Notes: generated by a model not told the origin, from the sequence alone. A DNA stretch of 64,000 nt from Actinomycetota bacterium (GCA_009702045.1 WLIV01000006.1:62001-126000), one strand, 5' to 3'; numbered from the stretch's first letter, positions 40,743-50,203 are shown. Numbers and translations: made by a program.

Positions 40743-42358
40743 GTGCTTCCTTCCTGCTGTGGAGCCGCGAAACGCGCTCGCAGCGACTTCTTGTCAACCT
40801 TCTCGAGCGTGACCCGTGGAAACTCGTCGACCACGAACACTTCTCGTGGCACCTTGAACGACGCCAGTTGCTGGGCACACGTGTCGATGATCTGTTGTAT
40901 GAACGCCTCGTGTCCGGCTGGCGGTTCGCCAAAGGGGATCACGAACGCGACCGGTACCTCGTCGAGCATCCGATCGGGCTTGCCGACCACAGCCGATTCC
41001 TTCACGCCGGGCACCGTACCGATGACACGTTCCACCTCGGCTGCTGACACGTTCTCGGCGCCGACTCGCATCATGTCCTTGCCGCGGTTGTCGAATCGAA
41101 TGTGGCCATCGGCGAACGGCGTCACCAGATCGCCGGTGTCGAACCAGCCCTCGTCATCGAACGCGGCGGCTGTCGCCTCTGGGTTGTCGAGGTACTCGAG
41201 GAACAGCGATACGCCGGCGACACCGCGGATCTTCAACCAGCCGCTCTCACCGAACGGCACTGCACAACCGTCGTCGTCGACGACCTTCACGTCGTATCCG
41301 GCCACCGGTGTGCCCATGGCGCCGGGACGGGCGGGCATGTCGACCTCGCTGAACATCGTGAGTGTGATGGTCTCGGTCATACCGAACCATCCGAGTGTGC
41401 GCAGGCCGAACACATCGCGGATGACGCCGATGTCGCTGGCACCGAGGCCCCAGAAGCGCAACTGGTGCGACTCCGGTCGGGGTTGCTCGATCAACGCCCA
41501 CAACATGAACGGGATGGACGATGTCCAGGTGCACCCGTTGCGCACGACGGCGTCCCAGTAGCGACTGGCGGAGAACTTGGGTTGGATGACCACGGTGCCG
41601 CCCGACCACAGGGTGCTGAGCAGCGAGTAGCTGAGCGCGTTGGTGTGGAACAACGGCAGGAACACGAGGGTCGAGTCATTCGGGCCGAGTTGCAGCAGTG
41701 TGGCGCCCGTCTTCGCGCCCCACAGTGCGTTGGCGTGGGTCCAGACCACACCCTTGGGGCGTGCTGTGGTGCCGCTGGTGTACTGCACGCTGTTGGGTGC
41801 CAGCGCGTCGGATGCGTGCACCGGCGCGCCCGGCAGCGAGTGGCCCGCAGCCAGCACTGCGTCGAACGATTCCCCGACGCGTGGTGCCGCGGCACCCTGA
41901 TCGGTGTCGGTGGCGATCGCGAAGCCGAACTCGACACCGCAGTCGGTGACCGCCGACCAGAGCGACGGTTGCGTGACGACACCGACGGCCTGCGAGTTCG
42001 AGGCGAAGTAGCCGAGTTCCGGTGCAGTGGAGCGAGTGTTGGTGGTGACCGCTACCGCGCCGAGGTGCGAGCACGCGAACCAGGCGATGAGGAACTCGGG
42101 GCAGTTGCCGAGGTGGATGAGGACCCGGTCGCCGGAGGTGACACCGCGGGCGCTGAGCGCGGCGGCAAAGGCGTGCACATCGGCACCGAACTCGGCGTAC
42201 GACCACTGGCGCCGGACGGGCACCTCGGTGTCGAACGGCTCCCACACGATGAAAGGGTGATCGCCACGGGTTGCCACCTGCTGTTCGAGCAGCCAGGGGA
42301 CGTGACGACCGGTGAACGGGTGCGTTGCCGTGGGTGTGATCGCCGTCGGTGCCACCAT
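40739..42358 (-). CDS. AMP-dependent acyl-CoA synthetase / ligase
   Basis: 539 residues, ANL family. YTSGTTARPKGVVWTH is the ATP-binding loop, GWFGMTETITL the A5 motif, GWFDTGDLV the A7 hinge region, and EKVDKKSLRARF holds the C-terminal Lys. It activates a carboxylate as acyl-AMP and then makes the CoA thioester. First gene of the eight-gene operon. ATG 42358 has AGGGAGA upstream; the longer frame to 42400 would run into the operator. Divergent from the MaoC-like gene, with operator 42411 between them. Confidence 0.9.
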   Translation of the reverse strand: MVAPTAITPTATHPFTGRHVPWLLEQQVATRGDHPFIVWEPFDTEVPVRRQWSYAEFGADVHAFAAALSARGVTSGDRVLIHLGNCPEFLIAWFACSHLGAVAVTTNTRSTAPELGYFASNSQAVGVVTQPSLWSAVTDCGVEFGFAIATDTDQGAAAPRVGESFDAVLAAGHSLPGAPVHASDALAPNSVQYTSGTTARPKGVVWTHANALWGAKTGATLLQLGPNDSTLVFLPLFHTNALSYSLLSTLWSGGTVVIQPKFSASRYWDAVVRNGCTWTSSIPFMLWALIEQPRPESHQLRFWGLGASDIGVIRDVFGLRTLGWFGMTETITLTMFSEVDMPARPGAMGTPVAGYDVKVVDDDGCAVPFGESGWLKIRGVAGVSLFLEYLDNPEATAAAFDDEGWFDTGDLVTPFADGHIRFDNRGKDMMRVGAENVSAAEVERVIGTVPGVKESAVVGKPDRMLDEVPVAFVIPFGEPPAGHEAFIQQIIDTCAQQLASFKVPREVFVVDEFPRVTLEKVDKKSLRARFAAPQQEGST

Positions 42359-42410
42359 AGGGTTCTCCCTGCGTAGGTCGTTCGCCGGTGCTCGGTGCAC
42401 AGTCGCCGGT

Positions 42411-42427
42411 CTTGTACAGCGTACAAT
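42411..42427. promoter_or_regulatory. TetR-type operator, copy 3, overlapping a -10 box
   Basis: CTTGTAC-AGC-GTACAAT. The right arm contains TACAAT (42422-42427), a near-consensus -10 box eight bases before ATG 42436. A bound repressor would block the MaoC-like gene directly, and probably the divergent eight-gene operon as well. Confidence 0.65.
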
Positions 42428-42435
42428 AGCCGACC

Positions 42436-43299
42436 ATGCCGCTCACCACCGAAGCACTCGCCCAGCCGCCGGTGGCGATCGAACTCGATGTCGACGCCCG
42501 CTGGACGATGGCTTACGCCGCCGGTGTACCTGACGAGCGAGCTGAACTGTATGCCACGGACTCCAGCGACCGACCGGGTGGGGTGCAGGTGCATCCAGTT
42601 TTCCCGGTGGCTGCCGAATGGCAGTTGATCATCGCTTCAGCAGCGGCAAACACGGGGCTCTCGGCAGACGAAGCTCGGCGCGGTATCCACATCGGGCACG
42701 ACCTCGTGCTGAGCCGCCCCATCCATGCAGGTGAACGTATCCGACTCGCCGTGCGCACCGTTGGCGTCGGACGACGCCGGGCGGGCGCAACCCAGACCGC
42801 CGAGTTCACCGCCACGGTGCGCGACGAGGTCGTATGGCAGACGCGCATGACGTCGCTGTACCTCGGTGTCGACCTGGTGGGTGAAGCCACCGAGCTCGAC
42901 CACCCATGGGTGGCACCCATCGACCCGACACCGGCGACGTCGCCTCTCGCGGTCGAGACCTCATGGGTGCGGCCGATCGACGCCCACGTGTACTCGGAGT
43001 GCGCGCGGATCTGGAACCCGATCCACACCGACCTCGTGGCTGCACGTCGCTCGGGTCTGGCTGCGCCCATCCTGCACGGCACCGCCACACTCGCCCGTTC
43101 GGTGTCGATCGCCACCCGACTCGCTGGTGTGGCCCTCGGCGACGTCCGTCGCGTGTCGTGTTGGTTCAGCGGTCAGGTTCCGCTCGGATCATCGTTCGAT
43201 GTGCGCCTGCTGGCATTCGATGAGCACACGCTCTGGTTCGATGCAGTACTGCCCGACGGCACACTTGCGTTGCGCAACGCAGCACTCACATTCGTCTGA
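42436..43299 (+). CDS. MaoC-like double hot-dog protein (acyl-CoA hydratase/dehydratase)
   Basis: 287 residues with an N-terminal FAS1-like hot-dog half and a C-terminal hydratase half. The motif ARIWNPIHTDLVAARRSGL followed by PILHGTATLA matches hydratase 2 (normally D-x4-H; here N-P-I-H, with the HGT after it). It would hydrate an enoyl-CoA, fitting the divergent acyl-CoA ligase. Leaderless promoter with the operator over its -10 box. The 3' end overlaps the convergent galK by 14 bases. Confidence 0.8.
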   Translation: MPLTTEALAQPPVAIELDVDARWTMAYAAGVPDERAELYATDSSDRPGGVQVHPVFPVAAEWQLIIASAAANTGLSADEARRGIHIGHDLVLSRPIHAGERIRLAVRTVGVGRRRAGATQTAEFTATVRDEVVWQTRMTSLYLGVDLVGEATELDHPWVAPIDPTPATSPLAVETSWVRPIDAHVYSECARIWNPIHTDLVAARRSGLAAPILHGTATLARSVSIATRLAGVALGDVRRVSCWFSGQVPLGSSFDVRLLAFDEHTLWFDAVLPDGTLALRNAALTFV

Positions 43300-44437
43300 C
43301 GGTGGCTCCGGCCGACGCCGTCTCTTCCAGCACCAGCGGACGGTCGCCCGACGGTGTGCGATAGCTGAGACCTGCGAGAACGTGAGGCAGTTGCGCGCTG
43401 CGCATGACCGCGACGACCGCACCGCCGAACCCTCCGCCGGTCATCCGTGCCCCACCATCGGGGCCGATGAGCGACTGCAGTTCAGCGACCAACTGATCGA
43501 CCGGCGGGAGGGTGATCTCGAAGTCCACTCGCATCGAGTCGTGCGATGACGCCATGAGCGATCCGAGCGTGACGAGATCGTTGTTGCGGAGGGCATGAGC
43601 GGCGGCAAGGGTGCGCTCGTTCTCGGTGATGACATGCCGGGCGCGCTGGAACGTGAGTGGCTGCAGCGTGCTGCGTGCCGCGTCCAACATCGGCACGGTG
43701 GCATCGCGCAGCTTCGTCACTCCGAGTCGCTCCGCCGCGTCCTCGCACTGAGCGCGGCGCTCGTTGTAGGCACCGTCGGCCAAGCCGCGCGTGACGCCGG
43801 AGTGGACGATGAGGATCGAGGTGTCCGCCGGTATCGGAATGGGAGTGCACACCAGCGATCGGCAGTCGATCAAGACCGCATGTCCGGCCACCCCGCGGGC
43901 CGATACCAACTGGTCCATGATCCCGCACTTGGTGCCGACGAAGTCGCACTCGCACGACTGTGCGAGGGTGGCGATGGCGGTGGGGTCGAGCTCAAGTGCG
44001 GCCATCGCATCGAATGCCGTCGCGACCGCCACCACCACCGATGCCGAGGACGACAAGCCAGAACCTTGTGGGACGTTGCCGGCGATCACCAGATCGGCGC
44101 CTGGTAGCTCGTGACCTGCTGCCCGCATCGCGAACACCACGCCGCGCACGTAGTCCGACCATGGCTGCTCGGGTGACTGAGCGATCGTGCCGTTGGTGGA
44201 GAACGAGCTCAGGGCGTCGGCGAAGTCGACCGCCACGACGTTGACCTGCGAGTCGCCGCGCTGTCGCGCCGCGACCAGCGTGTGCGCGCCGATCGCGACT
44301 GGCAGCACGAAGCCGTCGTTGTAGTCCGTGTGCTCGCCGATCAGGTTCACCCGGCCGGGTGCTCTGGCGACGAGGTCCGGCGGTCCGCCGAACACCGCGT
44401 CGAAGCTGGCTCTAACACGGGGGAACAGCTCGCTCAT
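43286..44437 (-). CDS. galK: Galactokinase
   Basis: Phosphorylates galactose at C1 in the Leloir pathway. 383 residues. [19 protein letters not shown] is the substrate signature, [15 protein letters not shown] the GHMP ATP-binding loop, and [13 protein letters not shown] the C-terminal motif. Its ATG overlaps the galT stop by four bases (ATGA). An aldose 1-epimerase lies 20 kb away at the window end; galE is not in the window. Confidence 0.95.
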   Translation of the reverse strand: MSELFPRVRASFDAVFGGPPDLVARAPGRVNLIGEHTDYNDGFVLPVAIGAHTLVAARQRGDSQVNVVAVDFADALSSFSTNGTIAQSPEQPWSDYVRGVVFAMRAAGHELPGADLVIAGNVPQGSGLSSSASVVVAVATAFDAMAALELDPTAIATLAQSCECDFVGTKCGIMDQLVSARGVAGHAVLIDCRSLVCTPIPIPADTSILIVHSGVTRGLADGAYNERRAQCEDAAERLGVTKLRDATVPMLDAARSTLQPLTFQRARHVITENERTLAAAHALRNNDLVTLGSLMASSHDSMRVDFEITLPPVDQLVAELQSLIGPDGGARMTGGGFGGAVVAVMRSAQLPHVLAGLSYRTPSGDRPLVLEETASAGATVRRM

Positions 44438-45537
44438 GCCTGCGTCCGGAAGTGAACGGTGCTGGTGTCGCTCAACAGTTCCGCAGCCTGTTCCGGGGTC
44501 AGGTCGCGTTGTGGCTCGGCCAACATCTCGTACCCGACCATGAACTTGCGGACCGAGGCGGAGCGCAACAGCGGTGGGTAGAAGTGGGCGTGCAGCAGCC
44601 AGTGCCCGTCATCGTGCTGACCGAACGGTGCTCCGTGCCACCCCATCGAGTACGGGAACGAGCAACTGAACAAATTGTCGTAGCGGGTGGTGAGCGCCTT
44701 CAGCACCATCGCCAACTCGCGACGCTGATCGGTCGTGAGATCGGGCAGCCGACGGATGGGGAAGCGGGGGAGGAGCAGCGTCTCGAATGGCCAGGTGGCC
44801 CAGTACGGCACGATGGCGAGCCAGTGCTCGGTCTGCACGACCACCCGCGGGCCGTCCGCTTCTCGAGCTGCGAGTGCCGCCAGCAGCGGTGTGCCGTGAG
44901 TCGCGAGCCAAGCGGCCTGTGTGGCGTTCTCGGTGGCGAGCGTGTCGGGTACGTACGAAGTCGCCCACACCTGGCCATGCGGGTGTGGGTTCGAGCCGCC
45001 CATCATCGCGCCCTTGTTCTCGAACACCTGCACGTTCACGTAGCGCCGACCGAGCTCAGCCGAGTGGTGGCACCAACTGTCGACCACGCCGCTGATCTGG
45101 TCGAGTTCCAGTTCGGGCAGGGTCTTGGAGTGATCGGGTGAGAAGCAGATCACCAGTGCCTCACCCTGTGCGCCGTCGGCGCGCAGCAGGTCATCGGTCT
45201 CTGTTAGGGCAGGGGTAAGGGCAGGTGCAGGTGCGTCGGGCGTCAGCGCCGCGAAGTCGTTGGCGAACACGTGGGTACCGCGATAGTCGGGGTTGGTCTC
45301 GCCGGTGACGCGTGCGTTCCCCGGGCAGAGATAGCAGTCCGCGTCGTGCGCCGGCCGAGGCGAGGTGTTGGGAGGATCCTCGTGTCCGTGCCACGGGCGG
45401 TGCGCTCGCTGCGGCGAGACGAGCAGCCACTCGTCCGCAAGCGGGTTGTATCGCCGGTGCGGGTGCTCGGTGGGATCGAACGTCAACGTGCCTGCCTTCG
45501 CCTCAGTTGCTCGTGGCGACACTAGGCGGGGTGACAC
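44434..45537 (-). CDS. galT: Galactose-1-phosphate uridylyltransferase
   Basis: Exchanges UMP between UDP-glucose and galactose-1-phosphate. Up to 367 residues. [14 protein letters not shown] has the active-site His-Pro-His, CYLCPGN has the structural zinc cysteines, and FENKGAMMG precedes the active site. GTG 45537 is the longest start; GTG 45522 is possible, since the conserved part only begins at [11 protein letters not shown] (about residue 28). Forms an operon with galK. Confidence 0.93.
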   Translation of the reverse strand: MSPRLVSPRATEAKAGTLTFDPTEHPHRRYNPLADEWLLVSPQRAHRPWHGHEDPPNTSPRPAHDADCYLCPGNARVTGETNPDYRGTHVFANDFAALTPDAPAPALTPALTETDDLLRADGAQGEALVICFSPDHSKTLPELELDQISGVVDSWCHHSAELGRRYVNVQVFENKGAMMGGSNPHPHGQVWATSYVPDTLATENATQAAWLATHGTPLLAALAAREADGPRVVVQTEHWLAIVPYWATWPFETLLLPRFPIRRLPDLTTDQRRELAMVLKALTTRYDNLFSCSFPYSMGWHGAPFGQHDDGHWLLHAHFYPPLLRSASVRKFMVGYEMLAEPQRDLTPEQAAELLSDTSTVHFRTQA

Positions 45538-45577
45538 GAGGCGGGTCGACCCGAACTGCCGTGTTCATCCAATCGAC

Positions 45578-45859
45578 TCAGCTGGTGGGTGTGAGGCAGT
45601 CGAGTACGGCGTTGGTGAACGCCGTCTTGCCGCCTGCGCTCGGTTCCTTGCCCGCCATCACCAGCTTCAGGTCGCCCGCCGACAGCGATGTGAACAGGGC
45701 ATCGGCTGCGCAGCCGGCGACCTCTTCGGATACGCCGCCAGACTCGACGATCTGCTTCACCAACTCGTCGCGGGTCGGTGCCTTGGAGGAACTGCTTGAT
45801 CCGCACGCCGTGAGCGCGAGACCGATCGTGAACAACACTGCAATGCGACGCCGGACCAT
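45578..45859 (-). CDS. Small lipoprotein
   Basis: 93 residues from ATG 45859. Lipoprotein signal MVRRRIAVLFTIGLALTAC with lipobox LTAC (Cys19), then a Ser-rich linker and a helical domain of about 65 residues with two further cysteines (GCAAD, LDCLTP) that could form a disulfide. The arrangement resembles small actinobacterial lipoproteins of unknown function. It lies upstream of galT on the same strand, 40 bases away. Confidence 0.7.
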   Translation of the reverse strand: MVRRRIAVLFTIGLALTACGSSSSSKAPTRDELVKQIVESGGVSEEVAGCAADALFTSLSAGDLKLVMAGKEPSAGGKTAFTNAVLDCLTPTS

Positions 45860-46004
45860 TGGATGACCTCCGTGTGTATCCACGAACCGGAGTGGCCCGC
45901 TCCTGTCGACCGTAGGACCATGGTCATCCGCCGCCTAGGGCCATCTGGCCCTTGATCCCTTCTCTGCGGCGGCATCACGCGACGCAGAGTGGCAGGATCT
46001 CCCT

Positions 46005-47225
46005 ATGCCCCGTCTGCTTCCCCCCGGCGCATCACGTGACGCCGTGGTACTGCTGCAGACGCGTGCGGTGCGGGCACTGGGGGATGGGCTGGTCAGCGTG
46101 GTGTTGGCCGCGTATCTCACGGCCTTGGGGTTCAGCGCCATACGTATTGGAGTTCTCGTCACGGTCACGCTGTTGGGATCAGCCGCACTGACCCTGGCCG
46201 TGGGGTTACGCGCTCACGCGTACCCGCGGCGCCGGTTGTTGCGTCTCGTCTCGCTGTTGATGATCGCCACGGGGGTTGGGTTCGCTGCGTTCACCAGCTT
46301 TTGGCCATTGGCGCTCGTCGGGATGATCGGCACCCTCAACCCGAGTGGTGGCGATGTCAGCGTGTTCCTGCCCACCGAGCAGGCGCTGCTGCCGGCCACG
46401 ATCGGCAGCGAGCACCGCACGGCACTGTTCGCCCGCTACAGCCTGATCGGTGCCCTGGTCGCGGCCGTCGGCGCCTCGTTGGCCGGTGTGCCCGAGTGGG
46501 TCGCGCGCCGCGTCCACATCGCTGAGACGACTGCGCTGCGCTCCACGTTCGTGCTCTACGCCGTGCTGGGTGTGGTCGTGCTCGTCCGCTACCGGCATCT
46601 CAGCCCGAATGTCGAACCGGCGCCGGGAGCCACCTCCGTCGCTCTCGGACCTTCGAAGCGCACCGTCTACCGGCTGGCCGCGTTGTTCAGCCTCGATGCG
46701 CTCGGCGGTGGGTTCGTGATCACTGCGCTGGTGGTGCTCTGGCTGCAGCGCCGGTTCGGTCTGTCGCTCGCAGTCAGCGGAGCGGTGTTCTTCTGGGCCG
46801 GGGTCTGCTCGGCCTTCTCGGCGCTGGTTGCCGTGCGTATCGCCAAGCGGATCGGCTTGGTGCGCACGATGGTGTTCACCCATCTGCCAGCAAACGGACT
46901 GTTGATCCTCACCGCGTTCATGCCGAATGCTCCACTCGCCGTGGCGTGTCTGCTCGGCCGCTCAGCCTTGTCGCAGATGGACGTGCCGGCGCGTACGTCG
47001 TATGTGATGGCCGTGGTGACACCCGAGGAACGGCCAGCCGCCGCCAGCGTCAGCAACGTGCCGCGCAGCCTCGCGTCAGCGTTGCCCCCGGTTGCCGCCG
47101 GCTGGATGCTCAGCCATTCGCACTTCGGCTGGCCACTGATCATCGGTGGCTCGCTGAAGGCGATCTACGACCTGTTGCTGTTGCACCAGTTCCGCGACCT
47201 GCGGCCGCCGGAGGAGCAGACCTGA
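46005..47225 (+). CDS. Major facilitator superfamily transporter
   Basis: 406 residues, twelve likely membrane helices. HAYPRRRLLRLVSLL after the second helix is the region of the MFS loop 2-3 motif, and LGRSALSQMDVPARTSYVMAVVTPEERPAAASV is typical of drug- or metabolite-exporter types. CAGGAT lies six bases before the ATG, possibly a leaderless start. No partner gene indicates the substrate. The downstream enoyl-CoA hydratase gene has its own ribosome-binding site 93 bases later. Confidence 0.88.
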   Translation: MPRLLPPGASRDAVVLLQTRAVRALGDGLVSVVLAAYLTALGFSAIRIGVLVTVTLLGSAALTLAVGLRAHAYPRRRLLRLVSLLMIATGVGFAAFTSFWPLALVGMIGTLNPSGGDVSVFLPTEQALLPATIGSEHRTALFARYSLIGALVAAVGASLAGVPEWVARRVHIAETTALRSTFVLYAVLGVVVLVRYRHLSPNVEPAPGATSVALGPSKRTVYRLAALFSLDALGGGFVITALVVLWLQRRFGLSLAVSGAVFFWAGVCSAFSALVAVRIAKRIGLVRTMVFTHLPANGLLILTAFMPNAPLAVACLLGRSALSQMDVPARTSYVMAVVTPEERPAAASVSNVPRSLASALPPVAAGWMLSHSHFGWPLIIGGSLKAIYDLLLLHQFRDLRPPEEQT

Positions 47226-47317
47226 CCTGCGGTGGTCAGCCACCTGAGGCTTGATCCGGCGGATCGGTCCGCAGCAGGCTAAAACAGGTGACGATTTCAT
47301 CCTCTGGAGGAGCCACC

Positions 47318-48103
47318 ATGGCCAACAGTGATCTCGTCCTCACCGAACTGGTGGACGGCGTCGGCATTGTCACGTTCAACCGCCCCGATCGACACAACGC
47401 GATGGACGACGAGATGTCCGACGTCTCCAAGAAGGCCATGCGTTGGGCGCTGGAGACGCCCGAGGTGCGCACCGTGTTGCTGCGCGGCAACGGGAAGAGC
47501 TTCTGCTCGGGTCGTGACACCTCGGTGCTCGGACACCGTGCCGGAGGCGAGAGCGATTACTCGTTCGTGCGCCGCCATCAGACGATTCGCCAGGACACGG
47601 TGGACAGCCCGAAGGTGGTCATTGCGGCGCTCAAGGGTGGTGTGATCGGCGGTGGGATGGAGACGGCTCTCGCCGCGGACATTCGTATCTGCGACACGAC
47701 CGCCAAGTTCGGTCTGCCCGAGGTCGGCTTCGCGCTCGTGCCCGACACCGGGGCCACGCAACTGTTGCCGCGGCTGATCGGCGCTGGCCGAGCGAAGCTG
47801 ATGATCATCGGTGGTCAGCGCATCGATGCCGCCACCGCTTACGAGTGGGGTCTCGTTGAGCAACTGGTGCAGCCCGAGGAACTCGACGAGGTCGCGCTGA
47901 CGCTGGCCAAGAAGATCGCCGGCCTGTCGCCGCTCGCCGTCGGCATGGCCAAAGGCCTCATCGACCAGGCGCACGCGGGCTCCTTCCGCGACGGACTCGT
48001 CGGCGAACTGAACGCGCAGGTAGCGATGTTCACCAGCGCCGACTACCAGGAATCCAAGGCCGCTCGCCGCGAGGGCCGCACCCCGACGTACGAAGGACGC
48101 TGA
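47318..48103 (+). CDS. Enoyl-CoA hydratase/isomerase family protein
   Basis: Crotonase fold, 261 residues. FNRPDRHNAMDDEMS, SFCSGRDTSVLG (first oxyanion-hole segment) and KGGVIGGGMETALAADIRI (second) are present. FGLPEVGFALVPDTGATQLLPRLIG has the usual Glu position, and the second catalytic Glu region reads VPDTG here, so isomerase activity is possible. ATG 47318 with CTGGAGGAG upstream. One base separates it from the SDR gene, suggesting a fatty-acid oxidation pair. Confidence 0.88.
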   Translation: MANSDLVLTELVDGVGIVTFNRPDRHNAMDDEMSDVSKKAMRWALETPEVRTVLLRGNGKSFCSGRDTSVLGHRAGGESDYSFVRRHQTIRQDTVDSPKVVIAALKGGVIGGGMETALAADIRICDTTAKFGLPEVGFALVPDTGATQLLPRLIGAGRAKLMIIGGQRIDAATAYEWGLVEQLVQPEELDEVALTLAKKIAGLSPLAVGMAKGLIDQAHAGSFRDGLVGELNAQVAMFTSADYQESKAARREGRTPTYEGR

Positions 48104-48104
48104 C

Positions 48105-48974
48105 ATGGCCTACCCCGAACCGCTTCCACTCGGCACTCCCGTCTTCGCGCCCACGATCCTCGCCGGATCGGTTGCGTTCGTCACCGGTGGCGGCACCGGC
48201 CTCGGCAAGGCAATGGCCACAGAACTTGCGCGCAGTGGCGCGTCGATCGCCATCGCCAGCCGCAAGCCCGAGCACCTCGCCGCCGGTGTCGCGGCGATCG
48301 AGGCGGTCGGTGCGAAGGCCATCGCCGTTGCCGTCGACGTGCGCGATCCGGAGGCGATCGCCGCCGCGTTCGACGAGGTCGAGCAGCGCCTCGGCACGGT
48401 CGACATCCTGATCAACAACGCGGCTGGCAACTTCCCGCAGCCCGCCGAGGACATGAGCCCGCGTGGCTGGCGAGCCGTCACCGACATCGTGCTCGACGGC
48501 ACGTTCTTCTGTTCCACCGAGTTCGCCCGTCGGCGCATCGCCCTCGGTGGTGGCGGCTGCATCCTCAACATCGCCGCCACATACTCCTGGACAGGCGGGC
48601 CAGGCACGGCGCACTCTGCCGCGGCCAAGGCCGGTGTGGTGAACCTCACGCAGTCGCTGGCCGTCGAATGGGCGCCGCACGGGATCCGTGTGAACGGGCT
48701 CGCGCCGGGTCTGTTCCCGCACGAGGACATGCCCGCGCACATGCAGCACGACAAGCTCGCCGCCGACGCTCGCGACCGCACGGTGCCCGCTGGGCGCGTC
48801 GGCCGCCTGCACGAACTCGGTTGGGCGGCGGCGTTCATGTGCTCGCCGTTCGCCAGCTACATCAGCGGTCACACGTTGGTATGTGATGGCGCAAACTGGT
48901 TGCGCCGCAGCCTGCGGATGCCCGAGTTCGTGGATGTTCGCACGCAGTTCGGGCTGGGTGCGACCGAGGAGTAG
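48105..48974 (+). CDS. SDR oxidoreductase, 2,4-dienoyl-CoA reductase-like
   Basis: 289 residues. TGGGTGLGKAMATELARSG binds NADP (ASRKPEH after strand 2), INNAAGNFPQPAEDMSPRGW follows, and GIRVNGLAPGLFP ends the core. The active-site Tyr of YxxxK is not in the usual context: the segment reads ATYSWTGGPGTAHSAAAKAGV, like peroxisomal and bacterial dienoyl-CoA reductases that lack the canonical Tyr. Coupled to the enoyl-CoA hydratase one base upstream; together they would handle unsaturated acyl chains. Its stop abuts the convergent DUF2342 gene. Confidence 0.85.
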   Translation: MAYPEPLPLGTPVFAPTILAGSVAFVTGGGTGLGKAMATELARSGASIAIASRKPEHLAAGVAAIEAVGAKAIAVAVDVRDPEAIAAAFDEVEQRLGTVDILINNAAGNFPQPAEDMSPRGWRAVTDIVLDGTFFCSTEFARRRIALGGGGCILNIAATYSWTGGPGTAHSAAAKAGVVNLTQSLAVEWAPHGIRVNGLAPGLFPHEDMPAHMQHDKLAADARDRTVPAGRVGRLHELGWAAAFMCSPFASYISGHTLVCDGANWLRRSLRMPEFVDVRTQFGLGATEE

Positions 48975-50153
48975 TTACAGCTCGAGGCGCGCGATCCACA
49001 GCCCGGGAGCGTCGAACTCGGCGGGTGTGGGCAGCGGCGATGGCTTGGCGTACAACTCGCAGAGCCGCTGTTCGCCGACGCGGTCGGCGGCGCCAGCGGT
49101 GAACGACTTGCCGCGCTGCACTTGGTCCTGCGTCAGCCGCAGGCCGAGCAGGCGCTGCACGAACAGGTCGTCGGGCGAGGCCTCGACGCGGCGCCGCCGC
49201 ACGGCCTCGGCAATGCGCAGCGCGTCGCCGCCGATGACTCGTATGGCCACCGAGTCGACCAGGTAATCCACCGTGCCGACAACGGCGGCGACGGCAGCGT
49301 CGAGCGACGGTGCGAGCGCCGACTGCTCGGCCGACTGCACTGCGCCCAGCAGCAGGGCCGGGTCGGAGAGCAGCTTCTGCATCGCCTGCATCGGGTCGCC
49401 GGCATCGTCCATTTCGAGTTGGCCGAGTTGTTCGGCCACGGCCGACGGATCGGCTCGGAACCCGCCGACGTACTGGCGCACAAGGGCGGTGAACTGCTCG
49501 CGCAGCGCGGGGATCGCGAACAGCGTGTGGCCGATCATTTCCTGAGCGAGCACCCACAGCCGCATCTCGTCGACCGGCAGGCTCCACTCGGCGGCGAACG
49601 CGTCGATCGACGACGGCACGACCAGTAGCGCGTGATCGTTGCGCGGGATCGGCAGGTCGTACTGGCCGAACGTGCGGGCTGCCATGCGACCGACCATCGA
49701 GCCGACCGCCATGCCCATCATCGCCGGCTGCATCATCTGGCTGAGGTTGGCCATCATCGCCATCATCGGGTCGGCGTCACCCAGTTCGTCCATCTCCGAA
49801 CCCGTCGGCTTGCGGCCCAGCGATGTCGCCATCTCGGTGAACAGTGGGCGATAGGCGTCCAGCGTGCGGCTGGCCCACACACCCTTGGTGACCGGGGTGA
49901 TCTCGGGGAACGCAGCCTCGAAGCCGGTGAGGTCGCGCACATGCATTTCGACGATGCGGGCCAGGCCCTCCATCGCGATACGTGCTGCGGGATCGACGTT
50001 CGGCTCGGAGGCGCCGCCGCTGCTGGAGAGTGCTGCGAACTGCCGTGCGGCATCCCAGTTCAACGGGCCCTGCCCAGCGAGCGCTTTGGCCAGGTCGCCG
50101 AACATCGGCAAGTTACCGAACGGATTCGCGGCCGGGTCGAAATCGTCTGCCAT
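48975..50153 (-). CDS. DUF2342 / zincin-2 family protein with degenerate zinc motif
   Basis: 392 residues. The actinobacterial family is annotated as zinc-dependent metalloprotease or F420-biosynthesis-associated. The stretch MRLWVLAQEMIGHTLFAI aligns with the family's HExxH helix, but reads Q204-E-M-I-G208: both metal His positions are lost while Glu205 remains. Met-rich region 128-150 (MMAMMANLSQMMQPAMMGM) is also notable. Probably a non-catalytic member. Divergent from the 50389 gene across the hairpin repeats. Confidence 0.78.
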   Translation of the reverse strand: MADDFDPAANPFGNLPMFGDLAKALAGQGPLNWDAARQFAALSSSGGASEPNVDPAARIAMEGLARIVEMHVRDLTGFEAAFPEITPVTKGVWASRTLDAYRPLFTEMATSLGRKPTGSEMDELGDADPMMAMMANLSQMMQPAMMGMAVGSMVGRMAARTFGQYDLPIPRNDHALLVVPSSIDAFAAEWSLPVDEMRLWVLAQEMIGHTLFAIPALREQFTALVRQYVGGFRADPSAVAEQLGQLEMDDAGDPMQAMQKLLSDPALLLGAVQSAEQSALAPSLDAAVAAVVGTVDYLVDSVAIRVIGGDALRIAEAVRRRRVEASPDDLFVQRLLGLRLTQDQVQRGKSFTAGAADRVGEQRLCELYAKPSPLPTPAEFDAPGLWIARLEL

Positions 50154-50203
50154 GACGGAAGCCTACGGCCGCCCGCCCGCCCCCGCTCGTCGCCCAGCCT
50201 TCA

